Positions 41,896 through 50,467 of a stretch of DNA of 64,000 nt are shown piece after piece. A program made the position numbers and the translations under genes. Origin of the DNA: Streptomyces alanosinicus (GTDB lineage: Bacteria > Actinomycetota > Actinomycetes > Streptomycetales > Streptomycetaceae); assembly GCF_014650595.1 (NCBI RefSeq), contig NZ_BMVG01000034.1, positions 1 through 64,000 on the forward strand, given 5' to 3'. The notes below the pieces were generated by a model, which was not told the DNA's origin, did not search any database, and saw only the letters and a program-made list of their open reading frames with translations. Positions within the stretch are counted from its first letter, which is position 1, and each line of letters opens with the position of its first letter.

Positions 41896-42687
41896 GTGTC
41901 TGTTCTTCCCGTAACGACCAACCAGTTCCCCGTCCGTGTTTTCGGCGGCCCGACCGCCCTCTTCGAGTACGGCGGCCTGCGGTTCCTGACCGATCCGACC
42001 TTCGACGAGCCCGGCGACTACGGCCGGCCCGGCCGCCCGGTCCTGACCAAGACCGCCCCTTCCGCCATCGCCACCGCCGACCTCGGCCGCATCGACGTGG
42101 TCCTGCTCTCCCACGACGAGCACGCCGACAACCTCGACATCTCCGGCAGGTCCCTGCTCGCCGACGTTCCCCTCACCTTGACCACGCCCAGCGGCAGCGA
42201 GCGCCTGCAGGTGAAGGCCAAGGGCCTGGCCGACTGGGAGTCAATCGAGCTGCACCGCCCGGACGGCGGCACGATCACCGTGACCGGTGTCCCTGCCATC
42301 CACGGCCCCGGCTCCCGTGAGCAGGTCGAACCGATTGCCGGTCAGGTCGTCGGCTTCGTTCTGACCGGACAGGGCCTGCCCACCGTCTACGTCAGTGGCG
42401 ACAACGCCTCACTCGACGCGGTCCGGGAGATCGCCGACCGCTTCGCCCCGGTCGACACGGCCCTCCTCTTCGCCGGCGCCCCTCGCTTCCCCGTCCTCTT
42501 CGACAACCAGCCGATCGTCCTGGACAGCGCCCAGGCCGCGGAGGCCACCAAGATCCTCGACGCCCGCCGCGTGGTGCCCGTCCACTACGACAGCTGGGCC
42601 CACTTCACCGAAGGCCACGAGGACATCGACGCCGCCTTCACCGCCGTCGGGCTGGCCGGCCGTCTGGACTGGGGGCAGCGGAACTGA
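41896..42687 (+). CDS. MBL-fold metal-dependent hydrolase (UlaG-like)
   Basis: A 263-residue metallo-beta-lactamase-fold protein. FEYGGLRFLTDPTFDEPG is the first strand pair, LLSHDEHADNLD is the metal-binding motif in the variant H-x2-H-x-D form, followed by VPAIHGPGS, VYVSGDNAS and VPVHYDSW with further ligands. UlaG relatives are lactonases or phosphodiesterases, and many actinobacterial homologues are uncharacterised. GTG at 41896 with GAGG upstream. It has no operon partner, but its promoter is overlaid by tandem palindromes, so it is tightly controlled, perhaps by an unlinked TetR-type repressor. Confidence 0.85.
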   Translation: MSVLPVTTNQFPVRVFGGPTALFEYGGLRFLTDPTFDEPGDYGRPGRPVLTKTAPSAIATADLGRIDVVLLSHDEHADNLDISGRSLLADVPLTLTTPSGSERLQVKAKGLADWESIELHRPDGGTITVTGVPAIHGPGSREQVEPIAGQVVGFVLTGQGLPTVYVSGDNASLDAVREIADRFAPVDTALLFAGAPRFPVLFDNQPIVLDSAQAAEATKILDARRVVPVHYDSWAHFTEGHEDIDAAFTAVGLAGRLDWGQRN

Positions 42688-43066
42688 CCTCCGCCGCCTC
42701 AAGCGCCGACGCAAGCGGCGAGTTCTCCCACACCGCTCACATTCCAACGAAGCTCGCAAGCAGCCTTACGGGACTCGGATCGCCAGCGTGCAGCCTGCCT
42801 GCCGTGGGCGTGATCCGCCGGGCAGCCTCAGCCTGCTGGATCAGCCTGCAGCGGGCGCTCCGGACACGAAGAGATGGGCCGGTTGAGGGCCGGTTGGGGG
42901 CGTGCCGTGACCGCTGGGAGGCCAGAGCGCTGGTCCCTTCGGTAGCCGATCTCTGGCAAGGGTGACATGCGGTCAAACCGCTCCGCGCTCGGGCTGGGAG
43001 CCAAGATCGATTGTCAGTGGTGCGTGAGACGGTAGGAGCATCGAGTCGGAACGAGGGGGAGCGGCC
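42688..43066. other. intergenic stretch with no recognised feature
   Basis: 379 bases between two rightward genes. I see no gene, strong hairpin or sigma-70 promoter here. The last bases provide a GAGGGGGAG ribosome site for the VWA gene. Confidence 0.4.
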
Positions 43067-44107
43067 ATGTCCGGAAGCCAGAACTACATCAATCACGTTG
43101 CTCTTGTGCTGGATGCCAGTTCGTCGATGAGGCACCTGAGCGGCAAGGTCGTCGAGGTCGCCGACCAGCAGATCTCCTATCTTGCCCGCCGGTCGAGGGA
43201 ACTGGACCAGGAAACCCGCGTCACGGTCTATGTCTTCGCGGACAAGGTGGAGTGCGTCATCTATGACAAGGACGTGCTGCGGATGCCCTCGCTGAAGCAG
43301 CTGTATCGGGTCGGTGGGATGACGGCCCTGCTGGCGGCTGCACTGAAGTCACAGCGGGAACTGGCACAGACAGCGCAACTGTACGGCGACCACAGCTTCC
43401 TGACGTTCGTACTCACCGACGGACAGGAGAACGCCAGTCATCGCTGCCCGGACGCACCTGCCACGGATCCGCGTGAACTGGTCGCGGCCGTGGCCGAGAT
43501 GATCGAGGCACAGGAGGACAACTGGACGCTGGCCGTCCTGGTGCCGGACCAGATGGGCAAGCGCGAGGCCACACAGTGCGGTTTCCCGAAGGACAACATC
43601 GCCATCTGGGACGCCACGAGCACACAGGGGCTGGAGGAGGCCGGGCAGGTCATCCAGCAGGCCACCGAGAAATTCATGGTGGGCCGCTCCCAGGGCATCC
43701 GGGGATCGCGGGCGGTGTTCTCCACGGGTGCCGAGGCGGTCAACAAGGACACCATCAAGGCCGCCGGCCTCACCCCGGTGGATCCGTCGCAGTACGAGCT
43801 GATCCCGGTCGCCCGTGACGCGGCGATCCGGGACTGGGTCATCGAGTCCGGGCACACCTACCGCACCGGTGGCGCGTTCTACCAGCTCAGCAAGTCGGAG
43901 AAGGTCCAGCCGCGCAAGCAGATCGCGGTGTTGGAGAAGAAGACGGACCGGGTGTACACAGGGCCCGAGGCCCGGGCCCTGCTCGGCCTGCCGGACGTGG
44001 ACGTGCGCGTCAAACCGGACCACAACGACGACTTCACCATCTTCGTGCAGAGCACCAGCGTGAACCGGAAGCTCGTACCGAACACACGGCTGCTGCTGAT
44101 GCTCTGA
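43067..44107 (+). CDS. von Willebrand factor type A domain protein
   Basis: A 346-residue cytosolic protein. Residues about 8-200 form a VWA domain with a complete metal-ion-dependent adhesion site: D-x-S-x-S in LDASSSM (16-22), GGMTALLAA with the conserved Thr, and FVLTDGQENAS with the Asp. The remaining 140 residues are unassigned. No signal peptide or membrane segment, so it acts inside the cell. ATG at 43067 with GAGGGGGAG upstream. Such VWA proteins often work with AAA+ or kinase partners, but none is adjacent here. Confidence 0.85.
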   Translation: MSGSQNYINHVALVLDASSSMRHLSGKVVEVADQQISYLARRSRELDQETRVTVYVFADKVECVIYDKDVLRMPSLKQLYRVGGMTALLAAALKSQRELAQTAQLYGDHSFLTFVLTDGQENASHRCPDAPATDPRELVAAVAEMIEAQEDNWTLAVLVPDQMGKREATQCGFPKDNIAIWDATSTQGLEEAGQVIQQATEKFMVGRSQGIRGSRAVFSTGAEAVNKDTIKAAGLTPVDPSQYELIPVARDAAIRDWVIESGHTYRTGGAFYQLSKSEKVQPRKQIAVLEKKTDRVYTGPEARALLGLPDVDVRVKPDHNDDFTIFVQSTSVNRKLVPNTRLLLML

Positions 44108-44118
44108 CGCCTTGGCAA

Positions 44119-44161
44119 CCCCGATCGCGGACAGCTTCTAGAGCGGCAGTCCGCGATCGGG
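44119..44161 (+). terminator. strong hairpin after the VWA gene
   Basis: CCCGATCGCGGAC (44120-44132) and GTCCGCGATCGGG (44149-44161) are perfectly complementary 13-base arms with a 16-base loop, 12 bases after the stop codon. No U-run follows, as is usual in Streptomyces terminators. Confidence 0.8.
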
Positions 44162-44240
44162 ATGTGGCGGCCGTGATGAGTGCCGTCGTGATGAGTGCAG
44201 TCACGTGCCTGGCAGTCACCTGCCTGAGGGACGTATCAGC

Positions 44241-44729
44241 TCAGTCCCACTGCGCTTCGGCGAGAGAGCTGACCGGCTGCGGCTTGCCGATGACGGCCAG
44301 GGCTATGAAGAAGTTGATCTGGCCGATCGCGATGGTGAGAGTGGCCAGCGCCTTCGCGTCGTAGTGCTTGGCCGCCTCGGCGTACAGCTCGTCGGAAACC
44401 CGCTCCTTCCCGTGCGGGGCGGGCTGGAGAGTGGCCTCCACCAACGCAAGGGCGGCACGCTCGGCGTCGCTGAAGTACGGGGCGTCCTGCCAGGAGGAGA
44501 CGGCCGTGATGCGCTCCTCCGACACTCCGGCCTTGCGCAGGAAACCGGTGTTCAGGACGGTCAGGTAGGTGTTGCCGACGATCTGCCCGGCGCGCAGGTG
44601 GACAAGGTTCATCGTGGTCCGCGGCACCGAGCGGTTGCCCGTGGCCCGGAAGAGAGCCGCGCTGATGTCGTTCAGCTCGGGCACGAACTCAGCCGGGTTC
44701 GGCATCCGCGAGATCGAGGCGTTCGTCAT
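44241..44729 (-). CDS. carboxymuconolactone decarboxylase-family protein without CxxC
   Basis: A 162-residue helical protein with the AhpD/CMD core: NLVHLRAGQIVGNTYLTVLN in place of the usual RASQINGCxxC, then AGVSEERITAVSSWQDAPYF and DERAALALVE-type helices. The redox-active cysteine pair of the AhpD-like peroxidase group is absent, so disulfide chemistry is excluded; a decarboxylase-like or structural role remains possible. ATG at 44729 has AAGGAG upstream. Single gene. Confidence 0.82.
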   Translation of the reverse strand: MTNASISRMPNPAEFVPELNDISAALFRATGNRSVPRTTMNLVHLRAGQIVGNTYLTVLNTGFLRKAGVSEERITAVSSWQDAPYFSDAERAALALVEATLQPAPHGKERVSDELYAEAAKHYDAKALATLTIAIGQINFFIALAVIGKPQPVSSLAEAQWD

Positions 44730-44991
44730 GACTGCACTCCTTCACATCCTGCTGGTCAACGACTTCACCGCACTGACGGACCGGCGCAGCAGAATGTGAC
44801 AGGAAACCGGAAACTCCCTTCCCCGGCCGGCGACACGGCGACCGGTCAGGCGGTACGACGACGGCCGGCGGCACGATCTGCGCAGTCGGCGGCGGCGCCT
44901 CGCAAACCGCAGCTCACCCTTGGGCCGGTGGCCACCCGTCGGCGGGCTGCCGAGCGAGCCGGGTTGAAGGCGCACCCGTGGCCATGGCGGA

Positions 44992-45400
44992 TCATTGCGA
45001 CGTGGTGGACAGGTCGTCTCTCGCCGCCGTCAGCGCGCCCTCCAGGGCTCCGCGGAGCACCGGTTGGCTGACGATCTCCGCCAGGGCGAGGGGGACGTCC
45101 ACCGCGGCGAGTTCTTCCGTCTCGGCCTCCAGCAGCCGCAGCAGCGGCTCGCCGCCGGCATGGACCAGGTGGCCCACGAGCACCACCGCACCGGGATCCA
45201 GCACGGCGGAGATGGTGGCGAGCCCGATGGCGAAGCCGTTCGCGAACCGCTCCAGAAGCTCGCGGTACGGCCCGTCGTCCGCGGCGGCGCCACGGCGCAG
45301 CAAGGGTCCTCGGCGGTGTGGGTGGCGAGGGTCCGGCCGGTGATGTCGGCGACGGACGCCCGGACCAGCGAGGGGGTCACGTCCACCCCCACCGCGTAAC
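44992..45400 (-). pseudogene. ROK-family sugar kinase/regulator, internally deleted
   Basis: Two ROK-like pieces lie in different frames: GVDVTPSLVRASVADITGRT followed by LATHTAED (about 45305-45395), and GFAIGLATISAVLDPGAVVL, VGHLVHAGGEPLLRLLEAE and LRGALEGALTAARDDLST (44992-45250). The ATP-site and metal-binding middle of the domain (about 150 residues) and the N-terminal DNA-binding part are missing. ROK proteins are sugar kinases or repressors; this one cannot be functional. The upstream side runs into another gene fragment, so the locus is a deletion scar. Confidence 0.6.
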
Positions 45401-45456
45401 CGGCCGTGGGATCGACCCCGTGGAGCTGGGCGCCGGACCGCGGCGCCCTTCAGCGC

Positions 45457-45600
45457 TGGGGCAGCGGAACGCACTACGGCGACGTCACCGTCGCCGGGTC
45501 CCTGCTGCTGGTCAACAACGGCACGCGCGGCAGCGGCCACGGCTGGTCCGACGCGAACAGCACCGCGTACAACTGTGCCACGCAGAGATACAAGACCCCG
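45457..45600 (+). pseudogene. fragment of a secreted-enzyme-like gene
   Basis: WGSGTHYGDVTVAGSLLLVN, then NGTRGSGHGWSDANSTAYNC, reads like the end of a carbohydrate-active secreted protein (Asn/Gly/Thr/Tyr-rich, with an NxT site), and the following in-frame sequence becomes Arg/Pro-rich. No start or domain is complete. It abuts the broken ROK gene head-on. Family not identified. Confidence 0.25.
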
Positions 45601-45831
45601 CCACGGGCAACAGCCACTGAAGGCCCACCGGTGCGCGGGGCGCAGGGGTGCAGGGGTGCAGGGGCCCAGCGTCCATCTGACCCACGACGACGCGACCGCG
45701 GCGCGCCGTCTGCCCGCGGAGCCATTGCCTTTGTCCGGCAGGGCAGCCAAGTGTGCCCCTGCATCCCTGGTCACGGCGGGCGGCCGCGGCGTAGAAGGGA
45801 GAGCTGTCTCGACCGTCCAGAAAGGCCACGA

Positions 45832-47601
45832 ATGCGCGCTCACGAATCGGACCACACGTCGGCCCGCCATGAGCAGCGACGACAGTCGAGGCGCGCCCCG
45901 GCAGAGGCGACCGGCCCGAAGGGCTCACAGGGTCTGCTGGCCCTCCAGGCCGCCGTGGGCAACGCCGCCGTCGTGCAGATGCTCCGCCGGGCCGACCGCG
46001 TCGAGGACGTCGAGGGCATGGGGAACACCGAGGCAGTCGAGGCGTCCGCGGCGACGGAAACCCACCGGCACGCTCCCGGCTGCGGCCACGGGGAGGCCGA
46101 CCCGCCCTCGGTACAGCGCTCTTCCGTCGCCGGGGTGCTGCGCAGCGCGGGCCGTCCCCTCGACGGCAGGACGCGCGACGAGATGGAACGCCGGCTCGGC
46201 GCCGACTTCTCCGACGTCCGTGTGCACACCGACAGCGCCGCAAGGGCGTCGGCGACCGAGTTGGGTGCCCGTGCGTACACCTCCGGCAACCATGTCGTGA
46301 TCGGCAAGGGCGGCGGGGACAAACACACCCTGGCCCACGAGCTCACCCACGTCGTCCAGCAGCGCAATGGGCCGGTGTCGGGCACCGACACCGGCCGGGG
46401 GTTCTCCGTGTCCGACCCGGGGGACCGCTTCGAGAGGGCCGCCGAGGCCAACGCGCGCAGGGTCATGTCCGGTCCGGTGCCGGACGTACAGCGCCACGTG
46501 GAGGCCGGGCCGCCCGTCGCGGCAGGGGCGGCAGGAGCGGACATGGTGCAACGGACCAGCTCCACCCAGCTTGAGGACGCGGTCGTCTCGCACTACCACC
46601 CCGGCAAGCGTGGTGCCCGGCTCGCCCAGAACCTCACCGTCAAACGCCCGCGGAGGGTCACCGGCAAGATCAAGCCCACGGGTACTTCCGACCGGAAGCA
46701 GGCGCCGGAGCCGGTCGCGGTCACGTCGCTCGTGACGTCGTACCGGAGCGCCATGGGCTCGAAAGGGGCGCCCGACAAGAAGCAGATCTGGAAGGACCTG
46801 TTCGGCGGGGCGGGCTACGACCGCGGTCACGTGATGGGCCTGGAGGTCGGCGGAAGCGATGTGGACGTGAACATCGTCCCGCAGTGGTCCCTGAACCAGG
46901 GCACCGGCATGTGGCGCCAGATGGAGAAGAAGATGGTCGACGCGAAGTCGGGCGACCTCCAGTTCGATGTGCACTACGGCACCGCTCAGGGCAACCACCG
47001 CCGGGTGATGATCCCGGAACGGATCGATATCACCCTCAACAACCTCCACTACGACACCTGGAGCAACGAACCGGACGTCAACGACCTGATCAGGTCGGGG
47101 CAGGACCCGAGCGACCTGGCGTACTTCTACATGCAGACGAAGCAGCGGCTGAATGGCAAGACGACGCTGACAGAGGGCGAGATGGACGCGTTCGCCCTGG
47201 AGGCGCTGGCCGGCGACAAGGGCGCCTTCCTCTGGCACGAGGACTACGAGCAGAACAGGGCCCAGGGCAAGACCCCCGCCACCAGCACTGCCGACACGCA
47301 CGCGCAGGGCATGACCCGAAGCGACATTCCCAAGGACCGCCGGACCAAGCTGATCGAGGCGTACATCAAGGCGGGCTGGGTGACCAAGGGCGGCAGCGGC
47401 GCCGCGGCGACCTACACCCTGAAGGACGCCCCGGAGCCGGTCTTCTCCGACGTCGAGAGCAGTTCCGACAGCGACTCCGACGTCCAGATGTCCGACGGAT
47501 CCCAGTCGCCGGGACAGCTCTTCGCCACCATCGACTACGGCTCACAGGACGACAGCAGCCAGGACCCGGACTACGAGGACAGGATGTCGACCGGCTCCTG
47601 A
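45832..47601 (+). CDS. DUF4157 protein with DRGH-type nuclease domain, candidate injected toxin
   Basis: A 589-residue protein. Residues 95-178 are a DUF4157 domain (RPLDGRTRDEMERRLGADFS, SDVRVHT, ARAYTSGNHVVIG) with the zinc motif HELTH at 169-173. The C-terminal half carries AGYDRGHVMGLEVG with the D330-R-G-H333 motif and NIVPQWSLNQG, matching DNA/RNA non-specific endonucleases. The end is an acidic Ser/Asp tract. DUF4157 is strongly associated with cargo of extracellular contractile injection systems. No signal peptide, consistent with that route. ATG at 45832 follows AAAGG; the frame is open upstream to 45406 but reads through gene fragments there. No immunity gene is evident next to it. 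Confidence 0.82.
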   Translation: MRAHESDHTSARHEQRRQSRRAPAEATGPKGSQGLLALQAAVGNAAVVQMLRRADRVEDVEGMGNTEAVEASAATETHRHAPGCGHGEADPPSVQRSSVAGVLRSAGRPLDGRTRDEMERRLGADFSDVRVHTDSAARASATELGARAYTSGNHVVIGKGGGDKHTLAHELTHVVQQRNGPVSGTDTGRGFSVSDPGDRFERAAEANARRVMSGPVPDVQRHVEAGPPVAAGAAGADMVQRTSSTQLEDAVVSHYHPGKRGARLAQNLTVKRPRRVTGKIKPTGTSDRKQAPEPVAVTSLVTSYRSAMGSKGAPDKKQIWKDLFGGAGYDRGHVMGLEVGGSDVDVNIVPQWSLNQGTGMWRQMEKKMVDAKSGDLQFDVHYGTAQGNHRRVMIPERIDITLNNLHYDTWSNEPDVNDLIRSGQDPSDLAYFYMQTKQRLNGKTTLTEGEMDAFALEALAGDKGAFLWHEDYEQNRAQGKTPATSTADTHAQGMTRSDIPKDRRTKLIEAYIKAGWVTKGGSGAAATYTLKDAPEPVFSDVESSSDSDSDVQMSDGSQSPGQLFATIDYGSQDDSSQDPDYEDRMSTGS

Positions 47602-47629
47602 CGAAGCCGCTGTGTGCTGCCGGGGCCGG

Positions 47630-48049
47630 TCATGCCGGGCACCGCAGGCAGGCGCGGACCTCCCGGCCGCTGCGCGTCTGGTGGATCTCGGTCGACTGCG
47701 CGAGGTGTGTGACGATGCCGGTGCCCCGGCCGTGTTCGTCCGGGGCGACGTCGTGCGGACGGCGCTCCACCGCGGTTCCCGAGTCACTGACCACGATGTG
47801 CAGGGCGTCGTGATCGAGGACGAGCACCAGCGTCATGCACTCACGGCCGTACTGGGCGGCATTGGCGGTGAGTTCGTCGACGATGAGAACGGCCGAGTCG
47901 CGCTCGCTCTCGGGAACGCTCCAGCACTCCAGCAGCTCCGCCGTGAAGTGACGGGCCGCGGACACATGAGCCTCCCGTGCGGGCAGGGTCAGCGTCGCCC
48001 GGTGGGAACAGGTCCCTGAGCCGGTGCGCTCGGGATTGGTCACGAACAT
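47630..48049 (-). CDS. ATP-binding protein, anti-sigma/HATPase family (RsbW-like)
   Basis: A 139-residue single-domain GHKL ATPase. The N box is VDELTANAAQYG, the G1 region is VVSDSGTAV, and G2 is DEHGRGTGIV. Very many such small proteins exist in Streptomyces; they may bind and phosphorylate anti-sigma antagonists or other partners. It converges with the DUF4157 gene, 28 bases apart. ATG at 48049 is the first sensible start; the longer frame adds 38 residues with no homology. The cognate sigma factor is not identified; the ECF pair at 48-49.7 kb uses a different anti-sigma type. Confidence 0.85.
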   Translation of the reverse strand: MFVTNPERTGSGTCSHRATLTLPAREAHVSAARHFTAELLECWSVPESERDSAVLIVDELTANAAQYGRECMTLVLVLDHDALHIVVSDSGTAVERRPHDVAPDEHGRGTGIVTHLAQSTEIHQTRSGREVRACLRCPA

Positions 48050-48188
48050 GGTCTTCTGGCTCTTCTGTGTGGATCCGGAGGCCGGATTCGAGGTGGGGAC
48101 TCTATGGGAGCGCTCATCCCGTAATACGAACGGCCAGCGGCAAATGGTTCGAGCAGTTCGCACTTTTTACCCATTTTTCTCGACGCTC

Positions 48189-48255
48189 GACGTCCGATGT
48201 CCGATGTCCGACGTCTGACGCCCGGCTTCCGGCTTCCGGCTTCCGGCTTCCGGCC
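48189..48255. repeat. short tandem-repeat tract
   Basis: Two adjacent simple repeats: a degenerate 8-base unit (GTCCGATG, GTCCGATG, TCCGACGT) at about 48192-48217, then a 7-base unit CCGGCTT repeated four times at about 48222-48252. The tract ends directly before the stop of the anti-sigma gene on the opposite strand and could form hairpins. Confidence 0.75.
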
Positions 48256-48259
48256 GACC

Positions 48260-49060
48260 TCAGGCCCGGACCGTGACCAGCTTCTGGCCGTTCCCGGCGA
48301 CGATCTCGAAGCGCTCGATGGCTCCCGGAGTCATGGGGACCGCCCCTGGAATCTTCGTTCCGGGCGGGTACGCACCGGCCCGCCAGGTGGCGGCGTCCGC
48401 CCTGGTCCCGCCGGGCCCGATCGCCTGCAGCCGGCAGATCACGCCGGTCGGCGCGCCATGGGCCGAGACCTGCAGGACACTGCCCCAGGCCGAGGCGAAC
48501 ACCTTCACCGAGGCGGTGACGCCGGTGCTGGAGTCGCTTCCGGAGAAGGTCCGCGACGGCGTCGGCGCGGCAGACCCTGGTTGCCTGCCCTGACTCGTCA
48601 CCGATGTGCCGGCCGCCAGCCAGGTGCCACCGACTGCCGCCGCCGCGACCAGCATCAGGGAGGCGGCCACGCCGGCCAGCTGCAATCGCCAGGTTCTGCG
48701 ACGCCTGATCGCGGCCTGCTGAAGCATCCTGTCGACCAGTCCCGCCTCGGCCGCCTGAGGCGCCGCGGACACGCCGGACGGTGCCTGCGGCGCGCCCTGC
48801 GCGCCCTGCGCCCCCTCGGCTGCCCGCCGCACCAAGCGGTCGGCCAGGTCCTCGTTGCCGGCGGGCACCGTCCGGCCTGCCGCTTCGGCCGCCGTGACCA
48901 TCGCGAGCAGCGCCGGCAGCCCGGCCAGCTGCTCGTACTCCGCCCGGCATGCGTCACATGTCGCCAGATGAGCGCGCACCTGTTCCGTCTCGGCCGGGGA
49001 CAGCGCGCCCAGGACATAGCCTCCCAGCGCCATCCGCAGGGCGTCGTGGTCCGCGTTCAT
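48260..49060 (-). CDS. RskA-like transmembrane anti-sigma factor
   Basis: A 266-residue protein. The N-terminus is a zinc-finger anti-sigma domain with His31-x3-Cys35-x2-Cys38 (HLATCDACRAEYEQL). An Ala/Gln/Gly-rich linker follows, then one membrane segment (LAGVAASLMLVAAAAVGGTW, about 128-147), and an extracytoplasmic RskA-type C-terminal domain. It would hold the sigma factor encoded just upstream at the membrane and release it on cleavage. ATG at 49060 with GAGGAGG; 25 bases after the sigma gene. Confidence 0.9.
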   Translation of the reverse strand: MNADHDALRMALGGYVLGALSPAETEQVRAHLATCDACRAEYEQLAGLPALLAMVTAAEAAGRTVPAGNEDLADRLVRRAAEGAQGAQGAPQAPSGVSAAPQAAEAGLVDRMLQQAAIRRRRTWRLQLAGVAASLMLVAAAAVGGTWLAAGTSVTSQGRQPGSAAPTPSRTFSGSDSSTGVTASVKVFASAWGSVLQVSAHGAPTGVICRLQAIGPGGTRADAATWRAGAYPPGTKIPGAVPMTPGAIERFEIVAGNGQKLVTVRA

Positions 49061-49085
49061 GGCCGGCACCTCCTCCATGCCTCGG

Positions 49086-49688
49086 TCATGGCTCGATGCC
49101 TCGTTCCTGCAGCGCGAGCCGGAGGGCGTGCAGGGCGTAGTACGTCCGCGACTTGACGGTGCCCAGCGGGATGCCCAGCACGCCCGCGGTCTCCGCCATG
49201 GTCCGGCCCCGGTAGTAGGTCTCGACCAGTACAGCGCGGTGGTCCGGGGACAGCGTCCGGATGGCGTCGGCCACCGCCCAGCTCTGCAGTGCCTGCTCGA
49301 TCTGGTCCTCGCCGACCGCCTGCTCGGCGGCCCGCTCCAGGGCCTCGCCGCCGGTCTCCGCCGGCCTGGCCCGCCGGGCCCGGTGGGCGTCGATGACCAG
49401 GTGCCGGGCGACCGTGAACAGCCAGGCCCGGGCAGGACCGCGCCGGGGGTCGAACGCGGCGGGGTGCTGCCATGCCCGCAGCAGCGTCTCCTGTACGACA
49501 TCCTCGGCCCACTGCCGGTCTCCTGACGTCAGTCGCAGCGCGTAGTGGAACAGGGGACCCGCGTGCTCGGCGTACAGAGCGCGGATCAGCTCCTCGTCCG
49601 CGGCCGAAATGATCCCTTCATCAGAGACACGGCGCGCGGAGCGATCCGTATCAGCTGTTTGGCCACGTTTGCGGGCATTCCATGGCAT
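49086..49688 (-). CDS. ECF sigma factor (SigK/SigL-like)
   Basis: A 200-residue sigma-70-family protein with region 2 (LYAEHAGPLFHYALRLTSGD, then VVQETLLRAWQHP) and region 4 (LSPDHRAVLVETYYRGRTMA, GIPLGTVKSRTYYAL). Region 3 and 1.1 are absent, as expected for the ECF class. It is followed by its RskA-like anti-sigma gene. The start at 49688 (MPWNARKRGQ) is likely but has no strong ribosome site. It is divergent from a cupredoxin-phosphoesterase operon, which is a candidate target. Confidence 0.9.
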   Translation of the reverse strand: MPWNARKRGQTADTDRSARRVSDEGIISAADEELIRALYAEHAGPLFHYALRLTSGDRQWAEDVVQETLLRAWQHPAAFDPRRGPARAWLFTVARHLVIDAHRARRARPAETGGEALERAAEQAVGEDQIEQALQSWAVADAIRTLSPDHRAVLVETYYRGRTMAETAGVLGIPLGTVKSRTYYALHALRLALQERGIEP

Positions 49689-49870
49689 AAGTCGATCATT
49701 ACCCACATACGCAATTTTGTCGTGCCGCGTATCGGTCGAACCGGACGGCATCGTCGCCCGTGAAGTCGGATGAGAACTGAGATACACGGGGCGAGACGAG
49801 CGGCCGTGGCACACGGATCCCCTCTGCGTCGGACTGTCGCGCACTCGGCCACCGCCTTCCCCTCCCTCTT

Positions 49871-49900
49871 CCCGCCTCTTCCCGCCTCTTCCCGCCTCTT
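49871..49900. repeat. three exact copies of a 10-bp unit
   Basis: CCCGCCTCTT occurs three times head to tail at 49871-49900, with a diverged fourth copy at 49861-49870. It lies just before the cupredoxin ribosome site in the region shared with the divergent sigma-factor gene, so copy number could affect spacing there. Confidence 0.85.
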
Positions 49901-49924
49901 TCTGATCGGTGAGGAACGAACACC

Positions 49925-50467
49925 ATGAACCCACACCTTGGTCATGTCGGCCGACGATCACGCGTCGCTGCCGGGCTCGCAACCGTGGCGGCAGCAGCCC
50001 TGGGGCTCCTCAGCGCGTGCGGCCAGTCCCCGCATTCCACCGCGGCCGGTGCCATCACGGCCGGTCCCGGCCAGCGACAGGTGGCCGGGATGCCGGGCGC
50101 CTCCGCGCCGGGACATACGGCGAGCGCCGCTTCCGGCGTCGCCTCGCCGATGCCCAGCATGAGCATGCCCATGAGCTCGCCGAAGACGGGTGCCGTCGAT
50201 GCGCCGGTGACCGGAGACGCCGTGGCGATCAAGAACTTCGCGTTCTCCCCGACCACGCTGAAGGTCAGGGCCGGCACAACGGTGACCTGGACCAACCAGG
50301 ACGCGGACGCCCACACCGTCAGCAGCGCCGCATCGGGCGGACCGTTGCACTCGCCCGCTCTGGCCACCCACGCCACCTACAGCCACCGGTTCACCGAGCC
50401 GGGCACCTATGTCTATCTCTGCACCATCCATCCCTTCATGACGGCCAAGGTGGAGGTGACCCGATGA
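49925..50467 (+). CDS. cupredoxin-like lipoprotein
   Basis: A 180-residue exported protein with a signal peptide ending in the lipobox LLSAC (Cys32), a Met/Ser/Pro/Ala-rich linker (PMPSMSMPMSSP), then a plastocyanin/azurin-type domain from about residue 95. The copper ligands are visible as His in DADAHTVSS and as Cys, His and Met in YLCTIHPFM. It would carry electrons or copper at the outer face of the membrane. ATG at 49925 with GAGGAA. Its stop overlaps the phosphoesterase start (ATGA), so the two are co-translated, and it is divergent from the ECF sigma gene. Confidence 0.88.
   Translation: MNPHLGHVGRRSRVAAGLATVAAAALGLLSACGQSPHSTAAGAITAGPGQRQVAGMPGASAPGHTASAASGVASPMPSMSMPMSSPKTGAVDAPVTGDAVAIKNFAFSPTTLKVRAGTTVTWTNQDADAHTVSSAASGGPLHSPALATHATYSHRFTEPGTYVYLCTIHPFMTAKVEVTR

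Noticed and set aside
45406..45831. An upstream extension of the DUF4157 gene that would give a 731-residue protein
   Set aside because: The extra part runs through the broken ROK gene region and turns Arg/Pro-rich; the ATG at 45832 has a ribosome site and a family-like N-terminus.
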